A DNA stretch of 33,240 nucleotides from DASSTY01 sp035760645 (GTDB lineage: Bacteria > Gemmatimonadota > Gemmatimonadetes > Gemmatimonadales > GWC2-71-9): contig DASTSO010000098.1 of NCBI GenBank assembly GCA_035760645.1, positions 1 through 33,240 of the forward strand. Reading direction: 5' to 3'. The notes beneath the pieces are model-generated. The model ran no database searches. It was given only the letters and a program-made list of their open reading frames with translations, and was not told where the DNA came from. Below are positions 23,152 to 33,137 of this stretch, one piece after another. A program made the translations under genes and the position numbers. How positions within the stretch are numbered: the stretch's first letter is position 1; the number at the start of each line of letters is the position of its first letter.

Positions 23152-24006
23152 TCAGCGGGCCGCGCGCCGCAGCGCGATGGTGCCCTGGAACGATTCCAGC
23201 TCGATGCGGGCGCTGCCCGAGCCGAGGGTGAAGTTGAAGCGCTTCCGCCGCGTCGACGTGAGCGTCACGGGGAAGTCCGACTCGAAGTCGCCCTGGAACG
23301 TGGAGACGTAGACGCCCGCGTTCGGCGTGCCCGGCAGCTCGAGCGTGACGTCGCCATTGTGGGTCGCGAAACTGTAGCGGCCGCCGGCCGCGATCGGCCC
23401 GCTGAAGGTGACGTCGCCGTTCACGGTCGTGACCGCGACCGAGGCGGAGGTGACCCGACTCAGCGTGACGTCGCCGTTCACGGTTTCGGCGCTCACCTGG
23501 CCGCTGATGTCGGTGAGCCGCAGCTCCTCGTTCACGGAGCCGACCTCGATCCGGCCGCGGGCGTTGCGCAGGGTGACACTCCCCTGGACCGAGTGCAGCG
23601 TGATCTGGTCCACGCCGCCGTCCACGTCCACGCCGCCCTGCACGGTTTCGACCTCGACCGGCGCGGCCAGGCCGCTCACCGTCATGTCGGTCTCGACGCC
23701 GCTCAGCGAGACGCCCATCCAGGCCGGCGCCGTGATCTCGAAGGCGACCTCCACGGGGCCGCCGCGCCGGCCGCTCGCGCTCACCGAGACGCGGCTCCCG
23801 CGGGTGTCCACGTCCACGCCGCCGCCCTCGTCGGTGCGGGCGCGGATGCGCACGGCGTTCCGGTTCCAGCCGCGCACCGTGATGCTGCCGGAGTGGGCCG
23901 CCACCTCGAGCCGCTGGCCGCGCTGCACCGCGACCGTGGTGTCGGTGGTCTGCTGGAGCGCCGCCGCGGGGAGGAGCAGGGCGGTGGCGAGGGTCAGGAC
24001 GAGCAC
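23152..24006 (-). CDS. DUF4097-family exported beta-repeat protein 2
   Basis: A 284-residue paralogue of the downstream gene. It has a short signal peptide (about 1-17), then repeats with turns HSGS, VQGG, VQGS, VNEE, VNGD, VNGD, HNGD and FQGT, a DUF4097 beta-helix. The C-terminus (ESDFPVTLT ... GSGSARIELES) aligns by eye with the same region of the downstream protein (ESDFPLTVR ... GSGGRTLELET), so the pair arose by duplication. It starts at GTG with AGGAG upstream, ten bases after the anti-sigma stop, and is probably translationally coupled to it. Periplasmic or surface location is inferred from the signal. Confidence 0.87.
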   Translation of the reverse strand: MLVLTLATALLLPAAALQQTTDTTVAVQRGQRLEVAAHSGSITVRGWNRNAVRIRARTDEGGGVDVDTRGSRVSVSASGRRGGPVEVAFEITAPAWMGVSLSGVETDMTVSGLAAPVEVETVQGGVDVDGGVDQITLHSVQGSVTLRNARGRIEVGSVNEELRLTDISGQVSAETVNGDVTLSRVTSASVAVTTVNGDVTFSGPIAAGGRYSFATHNGDVTLELPGTPNAGVYVSTFQGDFESDFPVTLTSTRRKRFNFTLGSGSARIELESFQGTIALRRAAR

Positions 24007-24016
24007 GGGTCTCCTC

Positions 24017-24793
24017 TCAGCTCGACTGGACGAGCGTGGCCGCGCGCCGCAGCAGATCGAGCTTCTGCCGCATGGTGCGCGCGAGGTGAGTGCTGAGGTA
24101 CGCGTTCTGGGGATCGGCGGCGAGCGCGTGCTGCGCCTCCGCGATCGCGGTGTCGATCACGGCGAGGTTGCGCTCGAGCACCCGCACGGTGGCGGGGTCG
24201 AGCCGGCCGCGGCCCGCCTGGAGCACCTGCTGGAGATCGCCGACGGCGCGATCGTAGGCCGCGATCTCCCGGGCCTCGCCCGGGGCCGCGGCCGCGGGCT
24301 GCACGGACAGCGCCCCCGCCCCGGGGCCGCTCGCCACCGCGGCGGCGGGATTCGCCGCCGGGGCCGGGTGCTGCCGCGTGAGCAGCGCCGTGGCGCCGGC
24401 GGAGAGCACGGTGAGGGCGAGCCCCGCGGCGGCGAGCTGCGGCAGCGAGAAGCTGATGCGCCGGCGCCCGGCCCGCGGGTCGCGCGCATCCTGCGCCTCC
24501 CGCCCGGCGTCGAGCGACACGACCGGCGCCTCGGGCCCGGTGAGCGCCGCGAGCGCGGGCACCCCCTGCGGCGGCGTCGCGCCGATGCGCGCGGCGATGC
24601 CGCTCCAGAGCTCGCGCGCGGGCGGGCGATCCTCGAGACTCCGCGCCCGGGCGACCACCCGCCGCAGCTCGTCGAGCGTCGCGCGGCATTCGGCGCAACC
24701 CGCGAGGTGCGCCTCGCACGCCGCGCGCTCCGGCGGGGTGAGCTCGTCGTCGAGATACTCCGACAGCCGGTACATCCAGAGATCCGTCGTCAC
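24017..24793 (-). CDS. Zinc-finger anti-sigma factor, single-pass membrane protein
   Basis: A 258-residue protein. The N-terminus has the anti-sigma ZAS/zf-HC2 motif HLAGCAEC, with His29, Cys33 and Cys36. One transmembrane helix (about 116-138) separates a cytoplasmic sigma-binding part from a periplasmic domain. The C-terminal domain is helical (about 175-258). It starts at GTG with GGGAG about seven bases upstream, 73 bp after the ECF sigma gene, so it should hold that sigma factor inactive until an envelope signal triggers release. Membrane anchoring implies regulated proteolysis or conformational release; which one is unknown. Confidence 0.88.
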   Translation of the reverse strand: MTTDLWMYRLSEYLDDELTPPERAACEAHLAGCAECRATLDELRRVVARARSLEDRPPARELWSGIAARIGATPPQGVPALAALTGPEAPVVSLDAGREAQDARDPRAGRRRISFSLPQLAAAGLALTVLSAGATALLTRQHPAPAANPAAAVASGPGAGALSVQPAAAAPGEAREIAAYDRAVGDLQQVLQAGRGRLDPATVRVLERNLAVIDTAIAEAQHALAADPQNAYLSTHLARTMRQKLDLLRRAATLVQSS

Positions 24794-24866
24794 TGCCAGT
24801 CTCCCGACCGGGTGGTCCGGTCCGTGTCGTTCATCGCGGCGGCCGTCGCGGCGTGCATCGCCGCGC

Positions 24867-25448
24867 TCACCGCTCGAGGTACTGCCGGAGCGCCATCCGC
24901 GCCCGGTGCAGCTGCGACTTCGAGGTGCCGGTGGCGAGGCCGAGCATCTCGGCGATCTCCTCGTGGCGATAGCCCTCGACGTCGTGGAGGACGAACACCT
25001 CGCGCGCCCCCGCCGGCAGGCGGCCGATGGCCTGCTCGAAATCGAGCGACAGCTCCGGCGCGGCGCGCCGTCCCGGTACCAGCTCCATCGCCGTCTCCCC
25101 GTCGTCCACGTAGCGGGTGCGCCGGGTGCCGAGCGTCGCGCGGCGGGCGAGAATGACGTTGACCGCCAGCCGGTGCAGCCAGGTGCCGAAGGCGGCCTCG
25201 CCGCGGAAGGTGCCGAGCTTCTCCCAGGCGCGAACGAAGACGTCCTGCGTCACCTCGTCGGCCTCGCCGTCGTCGAGCATGCGCCGCACGAGGTTGTGGA
25301 CCCGGGCCACGTGGGCGCGGTAGAGCCGCTCGAAGGCATGCGCGTCCCCCGAGGCGGCGAGGGCCACCTCCACGGCTTCGGCATCGCTCGTCCTGGGGGA
25401 CTCCTGGTCGTGCCGCAGGTGGCTCACTCCGGCGCTCGGGTCGCTCAT
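24867..25448 (-). CDS. ECF-type RNA polymerase sigma factor
   Basis: A 193-residue sigma-70 family protein with only regions 2 and 4, as in the ECF group. Region 2 spans about 36-104 (AFERLYRAHVARVHNLVRRML, then DEVTQDVFVRAWEKL and TWLHRLAVNV). Region 4 spans about 133-185 (LPAGAREVFVLHDVEGYRHEEIAEMLG, then SKSQLHRARMALR helix-turn-helix). The ATG at 25448 gives the usual length; a longer in-frame version would start beyond the likely promoter. No ribosome site lies before it, so the mRNA may be leaderless. Downstream are its anti-sigma factor and two DUF4097 proteins, the likely regulon core. Confidence 0.93.
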   Translation of the reverse strand: MSDPSAGVSHLRHDQESPRTSDAEAVEVALAASGDAHAFERLYRAHVARVHNLVRRMLDDGEADEVTQDVFVRAWEKLGTFRGEAAFGTWLHRLAVNVILARRATLGTRRTRYVDDGETAMELVPGRRAAPELSLDFEQAIGRLPAGAREVFVLHDVEGYRHEEIAEMLGLATGTSKSQLHRARMALRQYLER

Positions 25449-25460
25449 GTCGGGGGGTTG

Positions 25461-25486
25461 GATGGGCGGCACCCCCGGAAGGTTGC
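25461..25486 (-). promoter_or_regulatory. Possible ECF autoregulatory promoter
   Basis: On the minus strand GCAACC (25486-25481), 16 bases, then CATC (25464-25461). ECF promoters often carry AAC in the -35 and a short -10. Transcription would start within about 0-8 bases of the sigma-factor ATG, which fits the absence of a ribosome site. The match is suggestive only. Confidence 0.35.
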
Positions 25487-25545
25487 AACGGCCGCCGCCC
25501 GGCCGGCCAGCCGGCCGTCGCCGCGCCCGCAAAGGCCGATGCGGC

Positions 25546-25574
25546 TTGAAGTTGTCGCGCCCGGCGGGTATATA
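25546..25574 (+). promoter_or_regulatory. Sigma-70-type promoter for the Ser/Thr kinase
   Basis: TTGAAG (25546-25551), 17 bases, TATATA (25569-25574). This is the only AT-rich patch between the divergent sigma and kinase genes. The predicted leader is about 88 bases. Confidence 0.6.
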
Positions 25575-25668
25575 CCAGACCGGCCGGGCCGTGCCCGCCG
25601 CTCCCCGTTCACCGCGTTCGCCTCTCTCAGCCAGGGAGCCGGGGCCCCCGCCCCGGTGCCACGCCGCC

Positions 25669-28600
25669 ATGGTGGCCGATCACCTCGACGCACTGCGGGC
25701 CGCGCTCGCCGACCGCTACGACCTCGAGCGCGAGCTCGGGGCGGGGGGGATGGCCACGGTCTACCTGGCCCGGGACCGCAAGCACCGACGGGCGGTGGCG
25801 ATCAAGGTCCTGCGGCCCGACGTGGCCGACGCCATCGGGCACGAGCGCTTCCTGCAGGAGATCGAGACCGCCGCCGGCCTCGCCCATCCGCACATCGTCC
25901 CGGTCTACGACTCGGGGGACGCGGGCGGGTTCCTCTATTACGTCATGCCGTACCTCGCCGGCGAGACGCTCGGGGAGCGTCTCGCGCGCGTCGGCCAGCT
26001 GCCGCTCGAGGACGCACTCGGCGTCGCCCGCGACGTCGCGGAGGCGCTCGCCTACGCTCACAGCCACGGCGTCGTCCACCGCGACGTCAAGCCGGCGAAC
26101 ATCCTGCTGAGCGGCGGGCATGCGGTGGTGGCCGACTTCGGCATTGCCCAGGCGATCAGCGCGGCTCGCGCCGCCGAGGTCGAGGGCCGCGCGGCCGAGC
26201 CGGACGAGCCGGACGAGGCGGCGCCCGGCGAGGTCCCGGCGCGCCGCACGCCGGTGGTGGGCACGCCCGCCTACATGAGCCCGGAGCAGTGCCTCGGCTC
26301 CGCCCGGCTGGACGGCCGGAGCGACATCTACAGTCTGGGCTGCGTGCTGTACGAGATGCTCGCGGGCCATCCGCCGTTCCGCGGCGAGACGGCGGCCGAA
26401 ATCGGCGCGCAGCACTTCGCCGACCCGCCGCCGCCCCTGGCGGCGAGCGGGCGGGCGATCCCGGTCGAGGTCGAGCAGGCGGTGCTCGCCGCGCTCGCGA
26501 AGGCGCCGGCGGACCGTCCCCAGACGGCGCTGCGCTTCCGGGAGGCGCTGCCGGCGCCCTCGTCGCTGCGCGTGAGCGGGCCGACGCTCACGCCCCGGCC
26601 TCCCATCGCGCGGCGCCGCTGGTCGTGGCCGCTCGTGGCGGCGGCGCTCGCCGCGCTGCTCGCTGCCGGCGCGTTCGCGTTGGCCGGCCGCTACCGCGCG
26701 GAGCGGGGCCTCGACCCGTCCCTCTACGTCCTGCTCCCCTTCGGCCACCGCGAGGGCGCCGCGCCCGAGCTCCTCACCGGGGACCGCTGCGAATCGCTGC
26801 TCTACGAGGGCATCTCCCGCTGGAGCGACGTGCGGCTGGTCAATCTCCTCCGGGTCCACGACGCGAAGGCGCGGCGCGGCAACGCGCCGGTCACCTTCAC
26901 CACGGCGATGGACATCGCGCGGGAGCTCGGCGCCGGGCGGTTGATCTGGGGCGAGGTGCAGGAAGCGGGCGACAGCGTGCAGGTGCACGCGGCGGTCTAC
27001 GACGTGGCGCGGCGCGGGCTGGTCGTGCGCGAGCACACGCTGCGGCTGCCGCGTGCGGGCGCGCAGCTCGGCGCCGCCTTCAACGCGCTCGCCGACTCGC
27101 TCCTCCTCAGCCCCGGCCGGGCGCCGCTCGCCGTGAGCGGGGCGGCGGGCACCGACCGGCTGGCGGCGTGGCGGGAATATCAGGCGGGGCACGAGGCGCT
27201 GGCCCGCTGGCAGCTGGCCGCGGCCGAGTCGGCGTTCGCCGCCGCCGCGGCGCTCGATCCCGACTATCCGCACGCGCGGCTCTGGCTCGCGCAGCTGCTG
27301 CAGTGGGAGGAGCGGCCGGCGAGCGAGTGGACGCCGCACGCCGAGGCCGCGCTGCGCGGGCCGCGGCGCCTCGCGCCGCACGACGCCGCGGTGGCACGCG
27401 GGCTCGCCGCGCTCGGCGCCGGCCGCTACGTGGAGGCGTGCGGCGAGTACGACGCGCTCATCGCCCACGACTCGGCCGACTTCCAGGCGTGGTACGGCCG
27501 GGGCGACTGTCTGCTGCAGGACCCGATCGTGCGGAAGGATCCGCGCAGCCCGTCGGGCTGGCGCTTCCGCGGCGGGGTGGAGAGCGGCATTGCCGCCTAC
27601 CTGCGGGCGCTGCGGCTGGTGCCGTCGGCGCACGTGGCCTTCCGCGGACAGGCCTACGCGCGCCTGCGGCGGCGGCTCTTCGTCGAGATGAACCGTTTCC
27701 GGCACGGCTACGCCGCGGCGGCGGGCGACACGACCTGGTTCGCGGCCTTCCCGTCGCTCGCGCACGACACGCTCGCCTTCGTGCCCTATCCGATGGCGGC
27801 GCTCTTCAGCGGCGCCTATCCGGCGGCCACGGCCACCACGTTCGACGCCACGGCGCGGAGCCGGAAGCTGCTCGCCGCGCTGAGCGCCGACTGGGTGCAG
27901 ATCTTCCCGCGGAGCCCCGACGCGCTCGAGTCGCAGGCGATGGCGCTCGAGCTCCAGGGCCGGCTCCGCGAGCCACTCGCCGCGACGCCCGGCGCGCTCG
28001 GCGTCTATCGCGCGGCGCGGGCGCTCGCGCCGGACTCCTCCGCGCAGCGGCTCCGCCTCGCCGCGGGCGAGGTGCGAGTGCTCCTCAAGCTGGAGGCGTT
28101 CGACTCGGCCGCGGCCCTCGCCGACTCCCTCCTCGCCGCCGCCCGGCCGGGCACGCCCGACGAGGCGGCGATGCTCGCGGGCCTCGCCGCCCTCACCGGC
28201 CGCGTGCAGCGCACGGTGGAGCTGCTGCGCATGACGCTTCCGGCCTTCGAAGAGGGCTTCGACGAGACCGGCGGCCTGGTGAGCGTGCCCCCGGCGATCG
28301 GCGAGGCGGCACTCGGGCTCGTGGGCTTCGGCGCCTTCGGCCAGCCGGAGGACAGCGTCCGCCTCGGCGCGAGCCGGGCGCTGCGACTGGTGGACCAGTG
28401 GGCGGCGCCGGCGGCGCGTCGGACGGTCACGTACGCGGCGCTCAACCAGGGGATCACCTTCGCCTTCCCCGTGCTCGGCCGCACCACGCTGCACCGGTCC
28501 GACTCGCCGAACTTTCTGCTGCAGCTGCAGACCGCCGCGTTCCGGCAGGACACCGCCTTGGTGCGGCGGCGCCTCGCCGAGCTCGACACCCTCCGCGCGT

Positions 28601-28950
28601 CGGTGCGCGCGGGCAGCCTGCCGGCACACGGGACGCATCAGGAAGCGCTCCTCGCGCTCCAGATCGGCGACACGGCGACGGCGGAGCGCCGCCTCGACCG
28701 CCTGCTCGGGGCGCTCTCCACGCTCAACGAGGAGATCCTGGGGGCCGAGGCGGTCGCGTCGGTGCCGGAGGCCGCCGGGCTCGTGCGCTGCATGGCGCTG
28801 CGTGCCCGCCTCGCGACGCTGCGGGGCGACACCCCCACGGCACGGCGCTGGGCACGCGCGGTCGTCACGCTCTGGCGAGGGGCCGACGTCGGGCTGCAGC
28901 CGATCGTCGGCCGGATGCGGCTCCTCGCGGCGGCGCCGGGCCGCTCGTAG
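25669..28950 (+). CDS. Receptor-type Ser/Thr protein kinase with TPR-like sensor tail
   Basis: A 1093-residue membrane kinase. The N-terminal Hanks-type domain (about 17-290) has a Gly loop ELGAGGMATV, Lys46, HRDVKPAN (137-144), DFG (156-158) and TPAYMSPE (199-206), so all catalytic residues are present. The activation loop is longer than usual by an acidic, Pro-rich insert (about 170-190, with AEPDEPDEAAPGE). A transmembrane helix (about 318-340) follows a basic stop. The long C-terminal part (about 345-1093) begins with a region like those that compute a signal-dependent score (DIARELGAGRLIWGEV) and continues as helical TPR-like repeats (with AAESAFAAAAALDPDYPHARLW). The ATG at 25669 starts just before the kinase fold. 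Substrate unknown. Confidence 0.92.
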   Translation: MVADHLDALRAALADRYDLERELGAGGMATVYLARDRKHRRAVAIKVLRPDVADAIGHERFLQEIETAAGLAHPHIVPVYDSGDAGGFLYYVMPYLAGETLGERLARVGQLPLEDALGVARDVAEALAYAHSHGVVHRDVKPANILLSGGHAVVADFGIAQAISAARAAEVEGRAAEPDEPDEAAPGEVPARRTPVVGTPAYMSPEQCLGSARLDGRSDIYSLGCVLYEMLAGHPPFRGETAAEIGAQHFADPPPPLAASGRAIPVEVEQAVLAALAKAPADRPQTALRFREALPAPSSLRVSGPTLTPRPPIARRRWSWPLVAAALAALLAAGAFALAGRYRAERGLDPSLYVLLPFGHREGAAPELLTGDRCESLLYEGISRWSDVRLVNLLRVHDAKARRGNAPVTFTTAMDIARELGAGRLIWGEVQEAGDSVQVHAAVYDVARRGLVVREHTLRLPRAGAQLGAAFNALADSLLLSPGRAPLAVSGAAGTDRLAAWREYQAGHEALARWQLAAAESAFAAAAALDPDYPHARLWLAQLLQWEERPASEWTPHAEAALRGPRRLAPHDAAVARGLAALGAGRYVEACGEYDALIAHDSADFQAWYGRGDCLLQDPIVRKDPRSPSGWRFRGGVESGIAAYLRALRLVPSAHVAFRGQAYARLRRRLFVEMNRFRHGYAAAAGDTTWFAAFPSLAHDTLAFVPYPMAALFSGAYPAATATTFDATARSRKLLAALSADWVQIFPRSPDALESQAMALELQGRLREPLAATPGALGVYRAARALAPDSSAQRLRLAAGEVRVLLKLEAFDSAAALADSLLAAARPGTPDEAAMLAGLAALTGRVQRTVELLRMTLPAFEEGFDETGGLVSVPPAIGEAALGLVGFGAFGQPEDSVRLGASRALRLVDQWAAPAARRTVTYAALNQGITFAFPVLGRTTLHRSDSPNFLLQLQTAAFRQDTALVRRRLAELDTLRASVRAGSLPAHGTHQEALLALQIGDTATAERRLDRLLGALSTLNEEILGAEAVASVPEAAGLVRCMALRARLATLRGDTPTARRWARAVVTLWRGADVGLQPIVGRMRLLAAAPGRS

Positions 28951-28990
28951 CGGGTTGCCGCCCCCCGCCCCGGGCCGGGGCGCCGGGACC

Positions 28991-29010
28991 GCCGCGCCGC
29001 GCCGCGCCGC
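28991..29010 (+). repeat. Four tandem GCCGC repeats between the kinase and hutU
   Basis: (gccgc)x4 in the 143-bp gap between the kinase and hutU. Just upstream, cgccccg/cggggcg (28966-28982) can form a 7-bp hairpin that might weakly terminate the kinase transcript. Confidence 0.7.
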
Positions 29011-29093
29011 GACTACCATCGGGGCCCGGGGCCGCCCATTTTTCGGCCCGACCGCGGGCCCGACCCGCGGCCCCACTCCAACGCGTCCCGATC

Positions 29094-30767
<1,674 letters not shown>

Positions 30768-30783
30768 GCGGCGAGCCCGGCCC

Positions 30784-32013
30784 GTGCCGCTGCTGCGCAA
30801 CATCGGCCTGCTCGCCACCTGCCGCGCCGAGGGCGGGCAGGGCGAGGTGCACGCGATCCCGGCCGCCGCGCTCGCCTGGCGCGGCGGCCGCGTCACGTGG
30901 GCCGGGCCCGAGGCGGAGCTCCCGCGCGAGTTCGCGGGGGTGAGCCCGGAGGAGACGTGGGACGCGGGCGGGCGGCTCGTCGTGCCCGGCCTCGTGGACT
31001 GCCACACGCACCTCGCCTTCGGCGGGTGGCGCGCCGACGAGTTCGCCCGGCGGCTCGCGGGGGAGAGCTATCTCGAGATCGCGCGCGCCGGGGGCGGGAT
31101 CATGTCCACCGTGCGGCAGACGCGCGCGGCGGACGAGGAGGCGCTCCTCGCGAAGGCCGCCGCCGCGCTCGCCGAGATGACCGCGCTCGGCGTCACGACG
31201 GTCGAGTGCAAGAGCGGCTACGGGCTCGACCGCGCGACGGAGCTCAAGCTGCTCCGGGTCTACCGCCGCCTGGGCGAGCAGACGGCCACGCGACTCGTCC
31301 CCACCTTCCTCGGCGCACACGTCGTGCCGCCGGAGTACCGTGACCGGCGCGCGGCGTACGTGGCGCTCCTCGTCGACGAGCTGATCCCCGCGGTGGCGCG
31401 CGAGCAGCTCGCCGTCGCCTGCGACGTCTTCGTCGAGGACTCGGCGTTCCACCTCGACGAGGCGCGCCGGATCCTCGAGGCGGGGCGGGCGCACGGCCTC
31501 GCGCCGAAGCTGCACGCCGACCAGCTCACCTCGGGCGGCGGCGCGGAGCTCGCCGCCGAGCTCGGCGCCTGGTCGGCGGACCACCTCGAGCACGTGTCCG
31601 AGGAGGGGATCCGCGCGATGGCCGCGACTGGCGTCGTCGCGGTGAGTCTCCCGCTCGCCACCCTCTATCTCGCGCAGCCGCCGATGCCGGCGCGCCGGCT
31701 CATCGAGGCGGGCGTCGCCGTCGCGGTGGCGAGCGACTTCAATCCGGGCACGGCGCCGAGCTACCACCTGCCGCTCGCGATGACGCTCGCGTGTACGCTG
31801 CAGCGGATGACGCCGGCGGAGGTGCTCAAGGGGGCGACGCTCTACGCGGCGCGCGCCGTGGGGCTCGAGCGGGAGACCGGCTCGCTCGAGCCGGGGAAGG
31901 CCGCGGACTTCGCGGTGATCGACGCGCCCGACGTCAATCACTGGCTCTATCACTTCCGCCCCAACGCCTGCGTGTGGACCGTGATCGGCGGCCGCACGGC
32001 GTGGGCGGCGTGA
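30784..32013 (+). CDS. hutI: Imidazolonepropionase
   Basis: A 409-residue amidohydrolase-superfamily enzyme that opens the imidazolone ring to give N-formimidoyl-L-glutamate, third step of histidine degradation. Metal ligands are visible: HTH (His74, His76), His244 in KLHADQ, His267 in SADHLEH and Asp318 in VASDFNPG. KSGYGL (143-148) is a substrate-site landmark of HutI. It starts at a GTG 16 bases after hutU. Length matches the family. Confidence 0.97.
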   Translation: MPLLRNIGLLATCRAEGGQGEVHAIPAAALAWRGGRVTWAGPEAELPREFAGVSPEETWDAGGRLVVPGLVDCHTHLAFGGWRADEFARRLAGESYLEIARAGGGIMSTVRQTRAADEEALLAKAAAALAEMTALGVTTVECKSGYGLDRATELKLLRVYRRLGEQTATRLVPTFLGAHVVPPEYRDRRAAYVALLVDELIPAVAREQLAVACDVFVEDSAFHLDEARRILEAGRAHGLAPKLHADQLTSGGGAELAAELGAWSADHLEHVSEEGIRAMAATGVVAVSLPLATLYLAQPPMPARRLIEAGVAVAVASDFNPGTAPSYHLPLAMTLACTLQRMTPAEVLKGATLYAARAVGLERETGSLEPGKAADFAVIDAPDVNHWLYHFRPNACVWTVIGGRTAWAA

Positions 32014-32020
32014 GGCCGGC

Positions 32021-32968
32021 ATGAGCGGCGAGTCCGCGCCGCGCTTCGTGCCGCCCGATTACGCACCGCCGCGCACGGCGGCCGACGACCCGCGCATCGG
32101 GCAGCTCATCGGCCGCGGGCTCGCGGGCGGCGCCGCGCCGCGGGTGGTGATCGTCGGCTTTCCCTCGGACGAGGGCGTGCGTCGCAACGGCGGCCGCCCC
32201 GGCGCCGCCGACGCGCCGCAGCCGATCCGCCGCGCCCTGGGCCGCCTCACCCCCGACGCGCGCTGCTGGGAGGCGATGGCGGAGCTCTTCGAGCGCACCC
32301 TCGACCTCGGCGACCTCGAGCTCACCGGCGACCTCGAGCGCGACCAGGCGACGCTCGCCGCCGTGCTCGCGCCGCATCTGCGCGCCGGCGCCTTCGCCAT
32401 CGTGCTCGGCGGGGGCCACGAAACCGCCTACGGCCACTTCCTCGCGCACGCGGGGCTCGGCCGCACGCTCAGTCTCCTGAACTGGGACGCGCACGCCGAC
32501 GTGCGGCCGCTCAGGGACGGGCGCGGCCACTCGGGCTCGCCCTTCCGCCAGGCGCTCGATCATCCCTCGCGTGCCTGTCGCAGCTACACCGTCGTGGGGC
32601 TGCAGCCCCAGGCGCTCGCCGACGCGCACCTCGCGTTCCTGCGGGCGCGCGGCTGCCGGCCGGTGTGGCGGAGCCGCGTGACGCTCGAGCGCGTGGGGAG
32701 CTTCTACGACGAGCTGGTCGCCCCGGCGCTCGTGAGCTTCGACCTCGACGCGGTGGACCAGGCGTTCGCGCCCGGCGTGAGTGCGCCGTGCACCGGCGGC
32801 TTCGGCGTCGACGTGTGGCGCGAGGCCGCCTACCACGCCGGCCGCTCCGCCGCCGTGGTGGGCTGCGACATCGTCGAGCTCAACCCGCGCCACGACCGGG
32901 ACGACCAGACCGCCCGCCTCGCGGCGCTCACGGTGTGGGAGGTGGTGCGGGGGATGGCGGAGCGATAG
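32021..32968 (+). CDS. hutG: Formimidoylglutamase, arginase family
   Basis: A 315-residue manganese enzyme that hydrolyses formimidoyl-glutamate to glutamate and formamide, the last step of the short histidine pathway. The ureohydrolase metal ligands are all seen: GGGHE (His133), NWDAHAD (Asp156, His158, Asp160) and SFDLDAVD (Asp241, Asp243), then APGVSAP typical of HutG. The family also holds arginase and agmatinase; the operon position decides in favour of HutG. The ATG at 32021 has GAGG upstream. No hutH gene is in the window. Confidence 0.94.
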   Translation: MSGESAPRFVPPDYAPPRTAADDPRIGQLIGRGLAGGAAPRVVIVGFPSDEGVRRNGGRPGAADAPQPIRRALGRLTPDARCWEAMAELFERTLDLGDLELTGDLERDQATLAAVLAPHLRAGAFAIVLGGGHETAYGHFLAHAGLGRTLSLLNWDAHADVRPLRDGRGHSGSPFRQALDHPSRACRSYTVVGLQPQALADAHLAFLRARGCRPVWRSRVTLERVGSFYDELVAPALVSFDLDAVDQAFAPGVSAPCTGGFGVDVWREAAYHAGRSAAVVGCDIVELNPRHDRDDQTARLAALTVWEVVRGMAER

Positions 32969-33122
32969 GCGGGACGGCGGCAGGCTCCGTGGGCCGGGGA
33001 ACTCCGGTGGCCCACGGGCGGGACGGCGGAAACCCATCAATGCAACGAGCCTCCGGTGATGACACCGGAGGCTCGTCTCACAGCGGACCCTCCCGCCGTC
33101 CCGCCTCTCCCGCCGTCCCGCC
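32968..33122. repeat. Structured inverted-repeat element between convergent genes
   Basis: Two direct copies of the 13-mer GGCGGGACGGCGG (32968-32980, 33017-33029) are mirrored by two copies of its exact complement CCGCCGTCCCGCC (33093-33105, 33110-33122). Between the outer copies lie a 9-bp hairpin (ccgtgggcc 32987-32995 with ggcccacgg 33009-33017) and the 14-bp hairpin at 33045-33076. The layout recalls REP/BIME elements found between genes. Confidence 0.75.
33045..33076. terminator. Hairpin terminator between hutG and the transporter gene
   Basis: A perfect 14-bp stem, acgagcctccggtg (33045-33058) with caccggaggctcgt (33063-33076), loop atga. No U tract on either side. It could act for both converging genes. 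Confidence 0.7.
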
Positions 33123-33137
33123 CTGTCTCTCCCGCCC

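Noticed and set aside
25627..29076. Minus-strand open frame of 1149 codons opposite the kinase
   Set aside because: No recognisable motif, whereas the plus-strand frame has a complete Hanks kinase domain.
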